Positions 9,340 to 17,731 are shown, counted from the first letter of the stretch. The stretch: DNA of 64,000 nucleotides from Salinibacterium sp. NG253 (GCF_015864945.1 NZ_JADYWF010000001.1:620378-684377), one strand, 5' to 3'. Notes: generated by a model not told the origin, from the letters alone. Numbers and translations are program-made.

Positions 9340-10491
9340 TCAGGCTCCCTGCGGTTTGGATGCTCGGGGCTTCGTCGAGCGTGGCGTGGTTGCGCGCGGC
9401 GCCTTCCCCTTGGCCTTTGGCAGGGTAGCGCCCAACGGTGCTTGGCAGCTGGGGCACCAATACAGCTTGCGACCCGCAGCGATCTCCATGACGATGTTCG
9501 TGCCACACACTCGGCACGGGAGCCCTTCGCGGTGATACACCCAGTGGCGGTCATCCCGGCTGGCGAGCGCCGCCGTGTAGTCGTCGCCGGTGAGCCCATC
9601 CATCGTCATCATTTGACCGGTGCGCACCCCGATCTCGAGCAGGTGCGCCCAGTCGCGCCAGAGTTCGCGCACCAGTTCTTCGGGAATGAGCTTGCCCGGC
9701 GTGTGCGGATCAAGGCGAGCGCGGAACAAAATCTCGGCCCGATAGACGTTACCGATGCCACTGACGACCGACTGATCCATCAGCAGCACGCCTATCGGTG
9801 TCTGCTTCTTGCGAACGGTCGCCACGAAACGTTCTTCGCCTTCGCCGTTGTCGTCAACGAGCGGATCGGGACCGAGCTTGTTGAGGGCGACCTGCACTTC
9901 GTCGGGGTTCAGCACTTCGCACGCGGTTGGCCCGCGCAAGTCGGCACACGTCGTGTCCGTCAGGAGGCGAACGCGCACGGCGCCGATGGGCTCGGGTGGA
10001 AACTCTGAGACGGTGTCGGTCGCTTTTTCTTGCTCCGACATTCGCAACCGGGTGCGGCGCGGGGCACCGATGCTCGCGAGCGAGTCTTCGTGCTCCCCCA
10101 CCACCGAGTTGCCCGCACCAGCCGCAGCGCTGCTCATCTCGACAACGCCAGCGGCATCCGCGCCGTCAACAGCAGTGCCATCCACAACAGTGCCGTGCTG
10201 GTTGGTCTGCCCCATGCGCCCGGCAGCGGATGCCGTAGTCGCATCGGCAGTGAAGTTGCCCGCGAAATCCCAGGCTCCGTAGAGCCCGAGGTGCACGCGC
10301 AGCCAGCGGTCGTGCTCGAATTCGAGGAACATCTGCTTGCCCACGGCTTTGGCGCTGAGCATCCGCAGTCCATCGAGGCGTTCGGCTCCCGCAGCAAAGC
10401 GACCTTGCGGTGAGGACACTGCGACGGTTTTGCCGACGAAGTGCAGCGCGAACTGGCGCGCAATGCGATGTACGGAATGCCCCTCAGGCAT
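9340..10491 (-). CDS. nei: Fpg/Nei family DNA glycosylase with internal insertion and basic tail
   Basis: Base-excision repair glycosylase/AP lyase for oxidised bases. The N-terminus MPEGHSVHR supplies the catalytic Pro2 and Glu3, in the form typical of endonuclease VIII-like enzymes. The helix-two-turn-helix (DQSVVSGIGNVYRAEILF) and the C-terminal zinc finger (CRVCG, then WCPSCQ) are intact. At 383 residues it is about 100 longer than normal. Residues ~79-167 are a low-complexity, Ala/Gly/Asp-rich insertion between the N-terminal barrel and the helical domain, and the last ~25 residues are a Lys/Arg/Pro-rich tail. It overlaps the rpiB stop by one base (TAATG). Confidence 0.9.
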   Translation of the reverse strand: MPEGHSVHRIARQFALHFVGKTVAVSSPQGRFAAGAERLDGLRMLSAKAVGKQMFLEFEHDRWLRVHLGLYGAWDFAGNFTADATTASAAGRMGQTNQHGTVVDGTAVDGADAAGVVEMSSAAAGAGNSVVGEHEDSLASIGAPRRTRLRMSEQEKATDTVSEFPPEPIGAVRVRLLTDTTCADLRGPTACEVLNPDEVQVALNKLGPDPLVDDNGEGEERFVATVRKKQTPIGVLLMDQSVVSGIGNVYRAEILFRARLDPHTPGKLIPEELVRELWRDWAHLLEIGVRTGQMMTMDGLTGDDYTAALASRDDRHWVYHREGLPCRVCGTNIVMEIAAGRKLYWCPSCQAPLGATLPKAKGKAPRATTPRSTKPRASKPQGA

Positions 10492-10979
10492 TACTGCTCG
10501 AAGGGGTGCGCGGCGATGGCGCCTGTCGTCTCGTACTCGGCAAGCTGAGCGATGCGGCGAGCGTGGCGTTCGTCGCCCGAGAAAGGTTCCGTGATGAAGA
10601 GGTCGATGAAACGGGTGGCTTCGTCAACGGTGTGCTGGCGGGCGCCAATAGAGATGACGTTGGCGTCGTTGTGCTGGCGGGCGAGAACGGCGGTCGAGTC
10701 GTTCCATACGAGGGCGGCGCGGATGCCCTTGACCTTGTTAGCGGCGATCTGCTCACCGTTGCCCGAGCCACCAAAGACAACACCGAGTGCTTCGACACCG
10801 GCCGTCTGGTCGGCGGCAACACCGAGCGCTGCGGCAATGCAGAATCCGGGGTAATCGTCGAGAGCGTCGTACTTAACGGGGCCGTGATCAATCACGTCGT
10901 GGCCTGCATCGGTGAGGTGCTGCTGCAGAGTGGCACTGAACTCGAGGCCAGCGTGATCGGTGGCGATATGGATGCGCAT
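10491..10979 (-). CDS. rpiB: Ribose-5-phosphate isomerase B
   Basis: Interconverts ribose-5-phosphate and ribulose-5-phosphate in the non-oxidative pentose phosphate pathway. The 162 residues fit the RpiB family. Motifs: MRIHIATDHAGLEFS at the N-terminus (DHAG phosphate/substrate loop), the GSGNGEQIAANK loop and the DANVISIGAR strand. In the catalytic loop VFGGSGNGE the usual cysteine of many RpiB enzymes is replaced by Gly, as in the actinobacterial type that uses a glutamate base. First gene of the minus-strand run with nei, paiB-like and amidohydrolase. Confidence 0.93.
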   Translation of the reverse strand: MRIHIATDHAGLEFSATLQQHLTDAGHDVIDHGPVKYDALDDYPGFCIAAALGVAADQTAGVEALGVVFGGSGNGEQIAANKVKGIRAALVWNDSTAVLARQHNDANVISIGARQHTVDEATRFIDLFITEPFSGDERHARRIAQLAEYETTGAIAAHPFEQ

Positions 10980-11085
10980 TCATCCAGTCTACGGTCGCAT
11001 TCGAGCGGTAGTGCTGACATTGAGGAGGTGCGGCATAAGCTAGTTGGGTGCGGTCACAAACCGCCCCAACACGAAGGAGTTGTAC

Positions 11086-13626
11086 GTGCCCGGAGAGAAC
11101 CTCACCCGAGTTGAAGCGCAAGAACGCAAAGCGATTGTCAACGTAGACAGCTATGAGATTGCGCTTGACCTCACTACGGGTCCTGAGACGTTTAAGAGCA
11201 GCACGACTGTTCGCTTTACTGCCACTGCTGGCGCATCCACTTTCATTGATTCGATCACCCGCACGGTTGACTCGGTCACGCTCAACGGCACCGCACTTGA
11301 TGTTGCTGCCGTGAACGATGGTGTGCGCATCCAGCTCGACAACCTTGCTGAGAACAACGTTCTTGAGGTTGTGGCGGATGCCGAATACACCAACACCGGT
11401 GAGGGCCTGCACCGCTTCGTTGACCCGGTTGACGAAGAGGTGTACCTCTACTCGCAGTTCGAGGTGCCCGATTCGCGTCGTGTGTTCGCTGTGTTCGAGC
11501 AGCCTGACCTCAAGGCCACATTCCAGTTCACGGTGACGGCGCCGGCACGCTGGGCCATGATCAGCAACTCCCCCACGCCTGAGCCTGACGTGAACGGCGA
11601 GAACGCCACGTGGGAGTTCCCACCCACTCAGATCATGGCGAGCTACATCACCGCGATCGTGGCTGGCCCGTATGTCGAGGTTCGCGACGAGCTCACCTCG
11701 AGCGATGGCCGCGTCATCCCCCTCGGCATCTTCACGCGTGCCTCGCTGAGCGAGTACCTCGATGCTGACTACATTTTCGAGAAGACCAAGCAGGGCTTCG
11801 AGTACTTCGAGAAGCACTTCCAGTACCCGTACCCATTCGAAAAGTACGACCAGCTGTTCGTGCCCGAGTTCAACGCGGGTGCCATGGAGAACGCTGGCGC
11901 TGTCACCTTCACCGAGACCTACGTTTTCCGCTCGAAGGTGACCGACGCCATCAAGGAACGTCGCGTTGTCACGATCTTGCACGAGTTGGCTCACATGTGG
12001 TTCGGCGACCTCGTGACCATGAAGTGGTGGAACGACCTGTGGCTGAACGAATCGTTCGCTGAGTGGGCTTCCACCATCGCGACCGCTGAAGCTACCGAGT
12101 GGACCGAAGCGTGGACCACCTTCGCGGCCATGGAGAAGAGCTGGGCCTACAAGCAGGATCAGCTGCCGTCGACTCACCCCGTCTACGCGTCGATCAATGA
12201 CCTCGATGACGTTCTCGTCAACTTCGACGGCATCACCTACGCGAAGGGTGGCTCGATTCTCAAGCAGCTCGTTGCTTGGGTTGGCCTCGAAGCATTTATG
12301 GCCGGCGTTGCGGCGTACTTCAAGAAGCACGCCTACGGCAACTCCGAGCTCAAGGATCTGCTGGTTGAACTGGAGAAGACCAGTGGCCGCGAGCTCATGG
12401 AGTGGAGCAAGCTGTGGCTTGAGACCGCTGGTGTGAACACGCTGCGTCCGGATGTGGTGACCGCTGAAGACGGAACCGTCGAAAGCTTCGCGATCGTTCA
12501 GACCGCGGCCGATGATTACCCCACGATTCGCCCGCACCGTCTCGCTATCGGTTACTACTCGTTGGAGGACGGCAAGCTTGTTCGCCACCACCGCATCGAG
12601 ATCGATGTTGAGGGTGAGCGCACCGAGGTTCCCGAGCTCGTCGGCACGAAGCGCCCCGACCTCATCCTGATCAACGACGACGACCTCGCCTACGCGAAGA
12701 TCCGTCTCGATGACGCGTCGCTTGCTGTGGCTATGAAGCACCTCTCGGACATCACTAACCCGCTGGCTCGCGCCATCGTGTGGGGTGCCGCGTGGGATGC
12801 TGCTCGTGATTCTGAGACTCCGGCCAGCGATTATGTCGCCCTGGTTCTCGGCAACATTGCGTCGGAGACCGAGTCGACCACCATCCGCACCACGCTCGCG
12901 CAGCTGGTGTTGGTTGCTAAGCAGTACGTTGCTCCTGAGCGTCGTGCGGCCACGGTTGAGAAGATCGGCGACACGCTCTGGGCTCTCGCCCAGAGTGCTG
13001 AAGCGGGTTCGGATGCTCAGTTCCAGTTCGTGAAGTACTTCGCGAATGTGGCATCCACCGAACAGCACGTCACGGTGCTTCGCGCCCTGTTGAGCGGTTC
13101 GACCACGCTTGAGGGTCTCGAGATTGACACTGACTTGAGCTGGGAGCTTCTGGAGGGCCTCGTGCTCAACAGTGCTGCCGGTGATGCTGACGTGGATGAG
13201 GCTCTCGCCAAGGACAAGACAGCAAACGGCCAGCAGGCTGCGGCTCGGGTTCGCGCAACGATTCCGACCGAGGCAGGCAAGCAGGCTGCCTTTGATTCGC
13301 TCGTGAAGAGTGACAAGGCTCCGAACGCTATCGTGCGCAACGTGACGATGGGCTACACCCACGTGAACGATCCCGCTGTGCTGGAAGCTTTTGTGGCTCC
13401 GTACTTCGAGGCGATCAACGATGTGTGGAACAACCGCAGCTATGCGATTGCCGAGACGGTTCTTCGTGGCCTCTACCCAGCACCGCTGGCAAATCAGGGA
13501 CTCGTGGATGCCACGAACGCCTGGCTCGAGGCAAACCCCGATGTTCCGGCCCTGCGCCGCATCATCGTGGAGAACCTTGCCGGGGTTGAGCGTGCACTGG
13601 TAGTTCAGGCTCGCGACAATTCCTAA
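11086..13626 (+). CDS. pepN: Aminopeptidase N (M1 zinc metallopeptidase)
   Basis: Cytosolic M1 aminopeptidase of 846 residues that trims N-terminal amino acids from peptides. The exopeptidase motif GAMENAGAVTF starts near residue 264, and the zinc site is H299-E-L-A-H303 with the third ligand E322 in NESFAEW (HExxH-18-E). The C-terminal ~300 residues are the helical ERAP1-like domain. I chose the GTG at 11086, preceded by GAAGGAG with 6-nt spacing; an upstream in-frame codon at 11044 has no ribosome binding site. It stands alone and is divergent from rpiB. Confidence 0.95.
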   Translation: MPGENLTRVEAQERKAIVNVDSYEIALDLTTGPETFKSSTTVRFTATAGASTFIDSITRTVDSVTLNGTALDVAAVNDGVRIQLDNLAENNVLEVVADAEYTNTGEGLHRFVDPVDEEVYLYSQFEVPDSRRVFAVFEQPDLKATFQFTVTAPARWAMISNSPTPEPDVNGENATWEFPPTQIMASYITAIVAGPYVEVRDELTSSDGRVIPLGIFTRASLSEYLDADYIFEKTKQGFEYFEKHFQYPYPFEKYDQLFVPEFNAGAMENAGAVTFTETYVFRSKVTDAIKERRVVTILHELAHMWFGDLVTMKWWNDLWLNESFAEWASTIATAEATEWTEAWTTFAAMEKSWAYKQDQLPSTHPVYASINDLDDVLVNFDGITYAKGGSILKQLVAWVGLEAFMAGVAAYFKKHAYGNSELKDLLVELEKTSGRELMEWSKLWLETAGVNTLRPDVVTAEDGTVESFAIVQTAADDYPTIRPHRLAIGYYSLEDGKLVRHHRIEIDVEGERTEVPELVGTKRPDLILINDDDLAYAKIRLDDASLAVAMKHLSDITNPLARAIVWGAAWDAARDSETPASDYVALVLGNIASETESTTIRTTLAQLVLVAKQYVAPERRAATVEKIGDTLWALAQSAEAGSDAQFQFVKYFANVASTEQHVTVLRALLSGSTTLEGLEIDTDLSWELLEGLVLNSAAGDADVDEALAKDKTANGQQAAARVRATIPTEAGKQAAFDSLVKSDKAPNAIVRNVTMGYTHVNDPAVLEAFVAPYFEAINDVWNNRSYAIAETVLRGLYPAPLANQGLVDATNAWLEANPDVPALRRIIVENLAGVERALVVQARDNS

Positions 13627-13703
13627 CCCTTTTCAGCCGCCTCACGGCGGGCATGCTGGGGCCTAGCGGTGACTACACAGAAGTCACTCGCTAGGCTCCG
13701 AGC

Positions 13704-14693
13704 ATGGAAGATTTCACTCTGGGCGGCTTGCGCAACAGCATTGTCGCCTTTTTGGCCGCATGGCCGCTCGTTGAGGCTGTCGTCATCATCGTGGTGGCGT
13801 GGTTTGTGCGCCTCGTTCTCCTCTTCATCATCAAGCGTGTCGTCGACCGCGTAGTGAACGGTGTGAAGCACAAAGAGAACATTCACGACACTCAAGTGTT
13901 GATGACCTCTCCCCTCGCCGCCGTGCGCGTCGTGCAGCGCACCCGCACTCTCGGCGGGGTGCTCTCGAGCATTGTCACGGTGGTCATCGTGATCATCGTG
14001 CTGCTGCTGTTGTTCAACATTCTTGCTCCGGATGCCACGGGCGCCTTCGCACTCATCACGGCTGCAACCGGTGCCGGGCTCGGTTTCGGCGCCCAAAACG
14101 TGGTCAAGGACGTGCTGAACGGTCTCTTTATGGTGGCCGAGGATCAGTTGGGCGTTGGCGACATTGTTGACCTCGGGCCGGCGGTGGGTGTCGTGGAGTC
14201 GGTCGACATCCGCACCACCCAGGTGCGCGATGTGAACGGAACCCTGTGGTTTGTGCGCAACGGCGAGATCACCCGCGTGGGCAACATGTCGCAGGGGTGG
14301 GCGCGCGTGATTATCGATCTTGCTGTGCCGTATGACTCTGATGTGGATGCCGTGCAGGAGCGCATCCTGAAGACCGCGGTTGATCTTTACAAGACTCCCA
14401 AGTGGACGACTCGCATCTTGGAGGTGCCCGAGATTTGGGGCATCGAATCTATTTCGTCTGAGGCGGTGGTGGTTCGTCTGGTGGTGAAGACGGCATCCGC
14501 AACAAAGGATGATGTTGCGCGCGAGTTGCGGGCGCGTCTGAAGAAGGATTTGGATGAGGCGGGTGTCAAACTTCCCGCATTGAATTCGATCGTGTTGAGT
14601 GGCTTTGATGGTGCTGCGAGTGTGCGCGGTGCACGACCGCCCCGCACTCGTCCGGTACCGGTGAATTTTCCCGAGGAGAAGCCCAAGAAATGA
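13704..14693 (+). CDS. Small-conductance mechanosensitive channel family protein (MscS)
   Basis: Inner-membrane tension-gated channel of 329 residues. Two to three N-terminal transmembrane helices lead to the conserved pore helix and gate region (ITAATGAGLGFGAQNVVKDVLNGLFMVAEDQ), followed by the beta domain (VGDIVDLGPAVGVVESVDIRTTQVRDVNGTLWFVRNG) and the cytosolic alpha-beta domain. It likely releases solutes on osmotic downshift, which fits the compatible-solute importer elsewhere in the window. The last codon overlaps the globin start by 4 nt (ATGA), so the two are translationally coupled. Confidence 0.93.
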   Translation: MEDFTLGGLRNSIVAFLAAWPLVEAVVIIVVAWFVRLVLLFIIKRVVDRVVNGVKHKENIHDTQVLMTSPLAAVRVVQRTRTLGGVLSSIVTVVIVIIVLLLLFNILAPDATGAFALITAATGAGLGFGAQNVVKDVLNGLFMVAEDQLGVGDIVDLGPAVGVVESVDIRTTQVRDVNGTLWFVRNGEITRVGNMSQGWARVIIDLAVPYDSDVDAVQERILKTAVDLYKTPKWTTRILEVPEIWGIESISSEAVVVRLVVKTASATKDDVARELRARLKKDLDEAGVKLPALNSIVLSGFDGAASVRGARPPRTRPVPVNFPEEKPKK

Positions 14694-15193
14694 CCGAAGC
14701 TGAGAACGTGACCGAGCCCGCTGATGGCGTCGAGCCGAAAAGTGACGCTGCGCCGGCGAAATTGCCGAAAATCCGGTTGATTGCGAAGCCAGCGGTGACC
14801 CCGGATGCTCCGGCCGATTCGATGTGGGAACTCATCGGCGGTCGCGACACCTTCGAGAAGCTCGTGCGCGAGTTTTACGTTGGCGTTGCAACGGATGAGG
14901 TGCTGCTGCCGATGTATCCAGAGCAGCCCGATCTTGAGGGTGCCATCCAGCGCCTGACGGGTTTCTTGGAACAGTACTGGGGCGGCCCGAACACCTACAG
15001 CCAGGAACGCGGACACCCCCGCCTGCGCATGCGCCACATGCCCTTCAAGGTGAACCCGGATGCTCGTGACCGCTGGTTACACCACATGCGGGCAGCTCTC
15101 GACACCCTAGAATTGCCGCCGCTCTACGACGCCGAAATCTGGGCGTACCTCGACCGTGCCGCGCACGCCATGGTCAATACGTTTGAGGAGTAG
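14690..15193 (+). CDS. glbO: Truncated haemoglobin, group II (trHbO-like)
   Basis: Small haem protein binding O2/NO. After a ~43-residue polar extension the globin begins MWELIGGRDTFEKLVREFYVGVATDEVLLPMYPE. The group II features are present: PMYPEQDL-type CD region, LTGFLEQYWGGP helix, GHPRLRMRH with the proximal histidine region, and W in DRWLHHM. The length (~125 residues without the extension) is normal. It starts inside the mscS stop codon. Two fragments of a second, decayed copy of this same gene lie downstream at 16670-16748 and 19087-19182. Confidence 0.93.
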   Translation: MTEAENVTEPADGVEPKSDAAPAKLPKIRLIAKPAVTPDAPADSMWELIGGRDTFEKLVREFYVGVATDEVLLPMYPEQPDLEGAIQRLTGFLEQYWGGPNTYSQERGHPRLRMRHMPFKVNPDARDRWLHHMRAALDTLELPPLYDAEIWAYLDRAAHAMVNTFEE

Positions 15194-15253
15194 GCATTCC
15201 GTTTTACCCCACACAGCGCTTATCACCGTGCTCCTCGCCCCTAGGATATTCGG

Positions 15254-15832
15254 GTGAAGAAATTTTCGGTATCGGTGTTGGCCAGCGTTCTTTTGCTAGC
15301 GGGGTGTTCGTCCGTTGTATCGCCCACACCGGTCTCGGACGCGGAAAAACTTGAGGATCTCCGCACAACGATTGCGGAAGGTGCTGAGTGCTCCGAACTC
15401 ACACCGCTCTTTGCGCTCATTGCCGAAAACTCAGACGAATTTCCTTCCGCGCAGGGCGAGATGATCAATATCGGGTGCACTTACGTTGGCGCTGAGCGCA
15501 CAGATAGCGAACTCTCTAGTGTCGCTCCCGGCAGCCCTTGGCTTGGGGTTCCTGGCGAGAGAGTAACCCCCTCCACCACGTGCACCGACTCAGCGAAGGT
15601 TGCTGCCGCCGAGACTGACGTCACGAAAGCCGACCCTCTGATTATCGCGACTCTCGATCATTGCGAGACAGTCAGCGAGTGGATGTCGGCCCTTGAACTC
15701 CACCCTGAAGTTATGGGGATGATGCAGGGGTACATTCCGCAACTCATCGATCTTGAATCCGTCTGCTACGCCAACGTGGAGTCAGCGGTCTGCACCGACG
15801 CTCTCGAAATGGGTCTTGCTGTAGGCCCATAG
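15254..15832 (+). CDS. Hypothetical lipoprotein
   Basis: A 192-residue exported protein. A lysine-led hydrophobic signal ends in a lipobox LLAGC (C18), so it should be lipid-anchored on the outer face of the membrane. The mature part is acidic with six or more cysteines (for example ECSEL, GCTYVG, TTCTDS, HCETV, VCYANVESAVC) that could form disulfides. I do not recognise the family. It follows the globin by 60 bp and is probably transcribed separately. Confidence 0.75.
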   Translation: MKKFSVSVLASVLLLAGCSSVVSPTPVSDAEKLEDLRTTIAEGAECSELTPLFALIAENSDEFPSAQGEMINIGCTYVGAERTDSELSSVAPGSPWLGVPGERVTPSTTCTDSAKVAAAETDVTKADPLIIATLDHCETVSEWMSALELHPEVMGMMQGYIPQLIDLESVCYANVESAVCTDALEMGLAVGP

Positions 15833-16093
15833 CACCCTCGGGCTGCCTGCAGCGGCGCGCTGGCAGGGGTTCGCCGTTGGGGCATTTGCGGCCGGCGCCT
15901 GTTCGGGTCCGGCGGCGCAACCAGCAAAAACGAGCTCTGCTGGTCGTCGCAGGCCTCTTGTGCCGACTGCTCCTGCCCCAACGGCGGTGAGCGTGATGCT
16001 CTATTTAATGTGTCGTTTTGTGCGATGACACGCGACGACGTTCGGTAATACAAGCATAGGTGAGAGAATCTCTAACTCAAAGTCGGTGAGGCT
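15833..16093. other. Intergenic region, possibly with a decayed lipoprotein signal
   Basis: A 261-bp stretch without a convincing gene. On the plus strand one frame around 15858-16030 reads RWQGFAVGAFAAGACSGP, which resembles a lipobox, but it has no start codon or ribosome binding site and ends within about 55 codons. It may be a remnant or chance. The end near 16020-16080 is A/T-richer. No hairpin terminator was evident. Confidence 0.3.
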
Positions 16094-16642
16094 TTACGCC
16101 CCTTTGGTTAGTTGCCCATACATAAACATGTCGCGCGGCTTTCCTTCTATCCGTTCCCAACCACGAAGGAGACCCTCACGTTCATAGCCAGCGCTCTCTG
16201 CTGCTCGCCATGACCCTTCGTTCCACGGCTCGACGTATAGCTCGAGCCGGTCGAGATCAGCGTGGTGCACCGCCCACGCCGTGAGCACACGGAGCGCCTC
16301 TGCGGCGTAGCCTTTGCGTCGCTCGGAGGGCACGACCCAGTACCCGATGCTGGCGCGCGCACCTGCTCCCGCTACGAAAAACATCCCGATGTGACCGACG
16401 GCACGATCGGTGCCATCGGCTATCGCGAAGGCATAGCCAGCACCGGTTCTCAAACGATCATGTTGCCGGGCGACGAAAGCCAACGCCTCGGCTTCGCCGT
16501 CGGTTGACGGGACGGTTGTGATGAGCGGAATCTGCGAATCGCCGGATGCTTCTTGAACCGTTGCGATATCGGAGTTGCGCCATTCGCGCAGCGCCAACCG
16601 CTCGCTCCGCAGCGTCGGGAGTTCGAGTGGGCGTCCTGTCAT
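16094..16642 (-). CDS. GNAT family N-acetyltransferase (RimJ/RimL-like)
   Basis: A 182-residue acetyl-CoA-dependent acetyltransferase. The N-terminal LRSERLALREWRNSDIATVQE is the typical RimJ/RimL-like opening. The acetyl-CoA loop region is IGYWVVPSERRKGYAAEALRVLTAWAVHH (R-x-x-G-x-A core), followed by LDRLELYVEPWNEGSWRAAESAGYEREGLLRGW. Relatives acetylate ribosomal-protein N-termini, antibiotics or small amines; the substrate cannot be predicted. No operon partner is evident. Confidence 0.88.
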   Translation of the reverse strand: MTGRPLELPTLRSERLALREWRNSDIATVQEASGDSQIPLITTVPSTDGEAEALAFVARQHDRLRTGAGYAFAIADGTDRAVGHIGMFFVAGAGARASIGYWVVPSERRKGYAAEALRVLTAWAVHHADLDRLELYVEPWNEGSWRAAESAGYEREGLLRGWERIEGKPRDMFMYGQLTKGA

Positions 16643-16669
16643 AGAGCGATTAGATCACGACGCTCGATA

Positions 16670-16748
16670 TTCGATGCGGAAACTCGTCGGCGGTCGCGAC
16701 ACGTTCGAGAAGCTGGTGCGGAACGACGACTACGCGAAACCCGATGTC
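16670..16748 (+). pseudogene. Globin relic, N-terminal fragment
   Basis: The 51 bases 16670-16720 match 14818-14868 of the intact haemoglobin gene with 46 identities by hand alignment. The translation SMRKLVGGRDTFEKLVR parallels SMWELIGGRDTFEKLVR. Similarity fades over the next ~28 bases. There is no upstream extension and no continuing globin frame. Fragment two lies at 19087-19182 in the same orientation and starts where this one stops in globin coordinates. Confidence 0.75.
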
Positions 16749-16766
16749 AGATCAGCTCACCGAGAT

Positions 16767-16934
16767 CTACGAATTCTGATCGACCGAGCCCGTCGCGTTC
16801 GACTGCCCTAGGTACTTCTGCAGCGCCTTGATCGACAGGATGAGAGCCCAGATAGCCAACACAACGAGGGCGATTACGGCGGCAAAGAAAACGACGTTGA
16901 AGACGATTCCCACGATTCCGAGTTGACCAATCAT
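16767..16934 (-). CDS. Small single-pass membrane protein, 55 residues
   Basis: Starts MIGQLGIVGIVFNV, runs through one long hydrophobic helix (VVFFAAVIALVVLAIWALILSI, residues ~14-35) and ends in a polar tail KALQKYLGQSNATGSVDQNS. The organisation (short outside N-terminus, one helix, amphipathic tail) is that of real small membrane proteins rather than chance. The ribosome binding site is weak (TAGGGTGGG). It lies 35 bp downstream of merR on the same strand and could be its operon partner. No known family was recognised. Confidence 0.6.
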   Translation of the reverse strand: MIGQLGIVGIVFNVVFFAAVIALVVLAIWALILSIKALQKYLGQSNATGSVDQNS

Positions 16935-16969
16935 TCGCCCACCCTACGGGGAAAGTAAGAGAAACTCCA

Positions 16970-17374
16970 CTAGCGCTGGGTGGCCGGGATGATCGTGCAG
17001 ATCTCAGCCTCGTTGCAGTTGGCCGGGTCGAGAGCTTGTGCCTCGTGAATGAGTTGCTTCAGCTCCGCTTCGAGCGCCGCCAGGTCTTTCAGGCGCTCCT
17101 GCACGCCTTCTAGTTTGTGTTCGAGCAAGCTCGAGACGTGGGTGCAGGGCGCTTCGCCGGCATCCCGCAGCGACAGAATGCTCATGATTTCCGACAGCGT
17201 GAGCCCCGCGGCTTGGCTGTTGCGGATGAACGTGACTCGGTCGACAACGGCGGGATCGTAGTCACGATACCCGTTGCCTTGCCGCTGAGGCTCGGGCAGA
17301 AGCCCTTGCTTTTCGTAAAAACGGATCGTGTGACGCGGAACATCCAGGCGATCGGCGACTTCTCCAATAAGCAT
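16970..17374 (-). CDS. MerR family transcriptional regulator
   Basis: A 134-residue MerR-type regulator. The N-terminal winged helix (MLIGEVADRLDVPRHTIRFYEKQGLLPEPQRQGNGYRDY) is followed by a dimerisation coiled coil (residues ~80-115). Cysteines occur at APCTHV (about 80), at ANCNE and at AEICT near the C-terminus, close to the three metal-binding cysteine positions of MerR, so it may sense mercury, another thiophilic metal or thiol stress. It is divergent from the thioredoxin-like/flavoprotein pair, with a classic MerR-type operator between them. Confidence 0.9.
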   Translation of the reverse strand: MLIGEVADRLDVPRHTIRFYEKQGLLPEPQRQGNGYRDYDPAVVDRVTFIRNSQAAGLTLSEIMSILSLRDAGEAPCTHVSSLLEHKLEGVQERLKDLAALEAELKQLIHEAQALDPANCNEAEICTIIPATQR

Positions 17375-17390
17375 TGGGCAAGACTAACGC

Positions 17391-17421
17391 TTGACCTTCA
17401 AGTGCACTTCAAGGTTTACGG
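17391..17421 (+). promoter_or_regulatory. MerR-type promoter/operator
   Basis: The -35 TTGACC (17391-17396) is followed by a 22-bp near-perfect dyad with arms ACCTTCAAGTG and CACTTCAAGGT (17394-17415), and a -10-like TTTACG begins at 17415 or one base later. The 18-19-bp spacer with the dyad inside it is the hallmark of promoters that MerR proteins untwist on activation. The predicted transcription start (~17427) is almost at the ATG (17429), so the message would be nearly leaderless. Confidence 0.75.
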
Positions 17422-17428
17422 TGAAGGT

Positions 17429-17731
17429 ATGGAAATCACGCTGCAATACTTCGAGGGCTGCCCCAACTGGAAGGTTGCCGATCAACACATCAACGAACTC
17501 GTCCAAGAGTTCCCGCAGATCACCGTGTCGCGACACCTGGTCGACACGGTCGAAGAAGCTGAGCGTGTGGGGTTCCGCGGGTCACCGAGCATCCTCTTCG
17601 ATGGGGTGGATCCCTTTGCCCAGCCGGATGCCCCGGTCGGGCTTGCATGCCGCCGCTACATCACCCAGGCTGGCTTTGCCGGCGCACCCACCGTTGACCA
17701 GCTGAGAGAGAAGCTGAACAGCAATGACTGA
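17429..17731 (+). CDS. Small thioredoxin-fold-like protein of MerR-linked redox operon
   Basis: A 100-residue protein starting MEITLQYFEGCPNWKVAD. The first strand-loop with GCPNW, the GFRGSPSILFDGVDPF segment (cis-Pro-like SPS) and a late cysteine GLACR suggest a thioredoxin-like fold with a single N-terminal cysteine. Similar actinobacterial proteins sit next to mercury-resistance-like genes and are sometimes labelled thioredoxin family or alkylmercury-lyase-like; activity is unproven. I chose the ATG at 17429, just after the MerR-type promoter. It overlaps the flavoprotein start by 8 nt. Confidence 0.75.
   Translation: MEITLQYFEGCPNWKVADQHINELVQEFPQITVSRHLVDTVEEAERVGFRGSPSILFDGVDPFAQPDAPVGLACRRYITQAGFAGAPTVDQLREKLNSND

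Noticed and set aside
10888-13362. An 824-codon open frame antisense to pepN
   Set aside because: pepN has intact GAMEN and HExxH-18-E motifs; the antisense frame is Arg/Gly/Val-rich with no family features and follows the codon bias of the sense strand, as expected of shadow frames in high-G+C DNA.
15254-17400. Mobile element or integrase at the globin/MerR locus
   Set aside because: No transposase, integrase or terminal inverted repeats were found in 15.2-20.7 kb; the insertion can only be inferred from the split globin copy.
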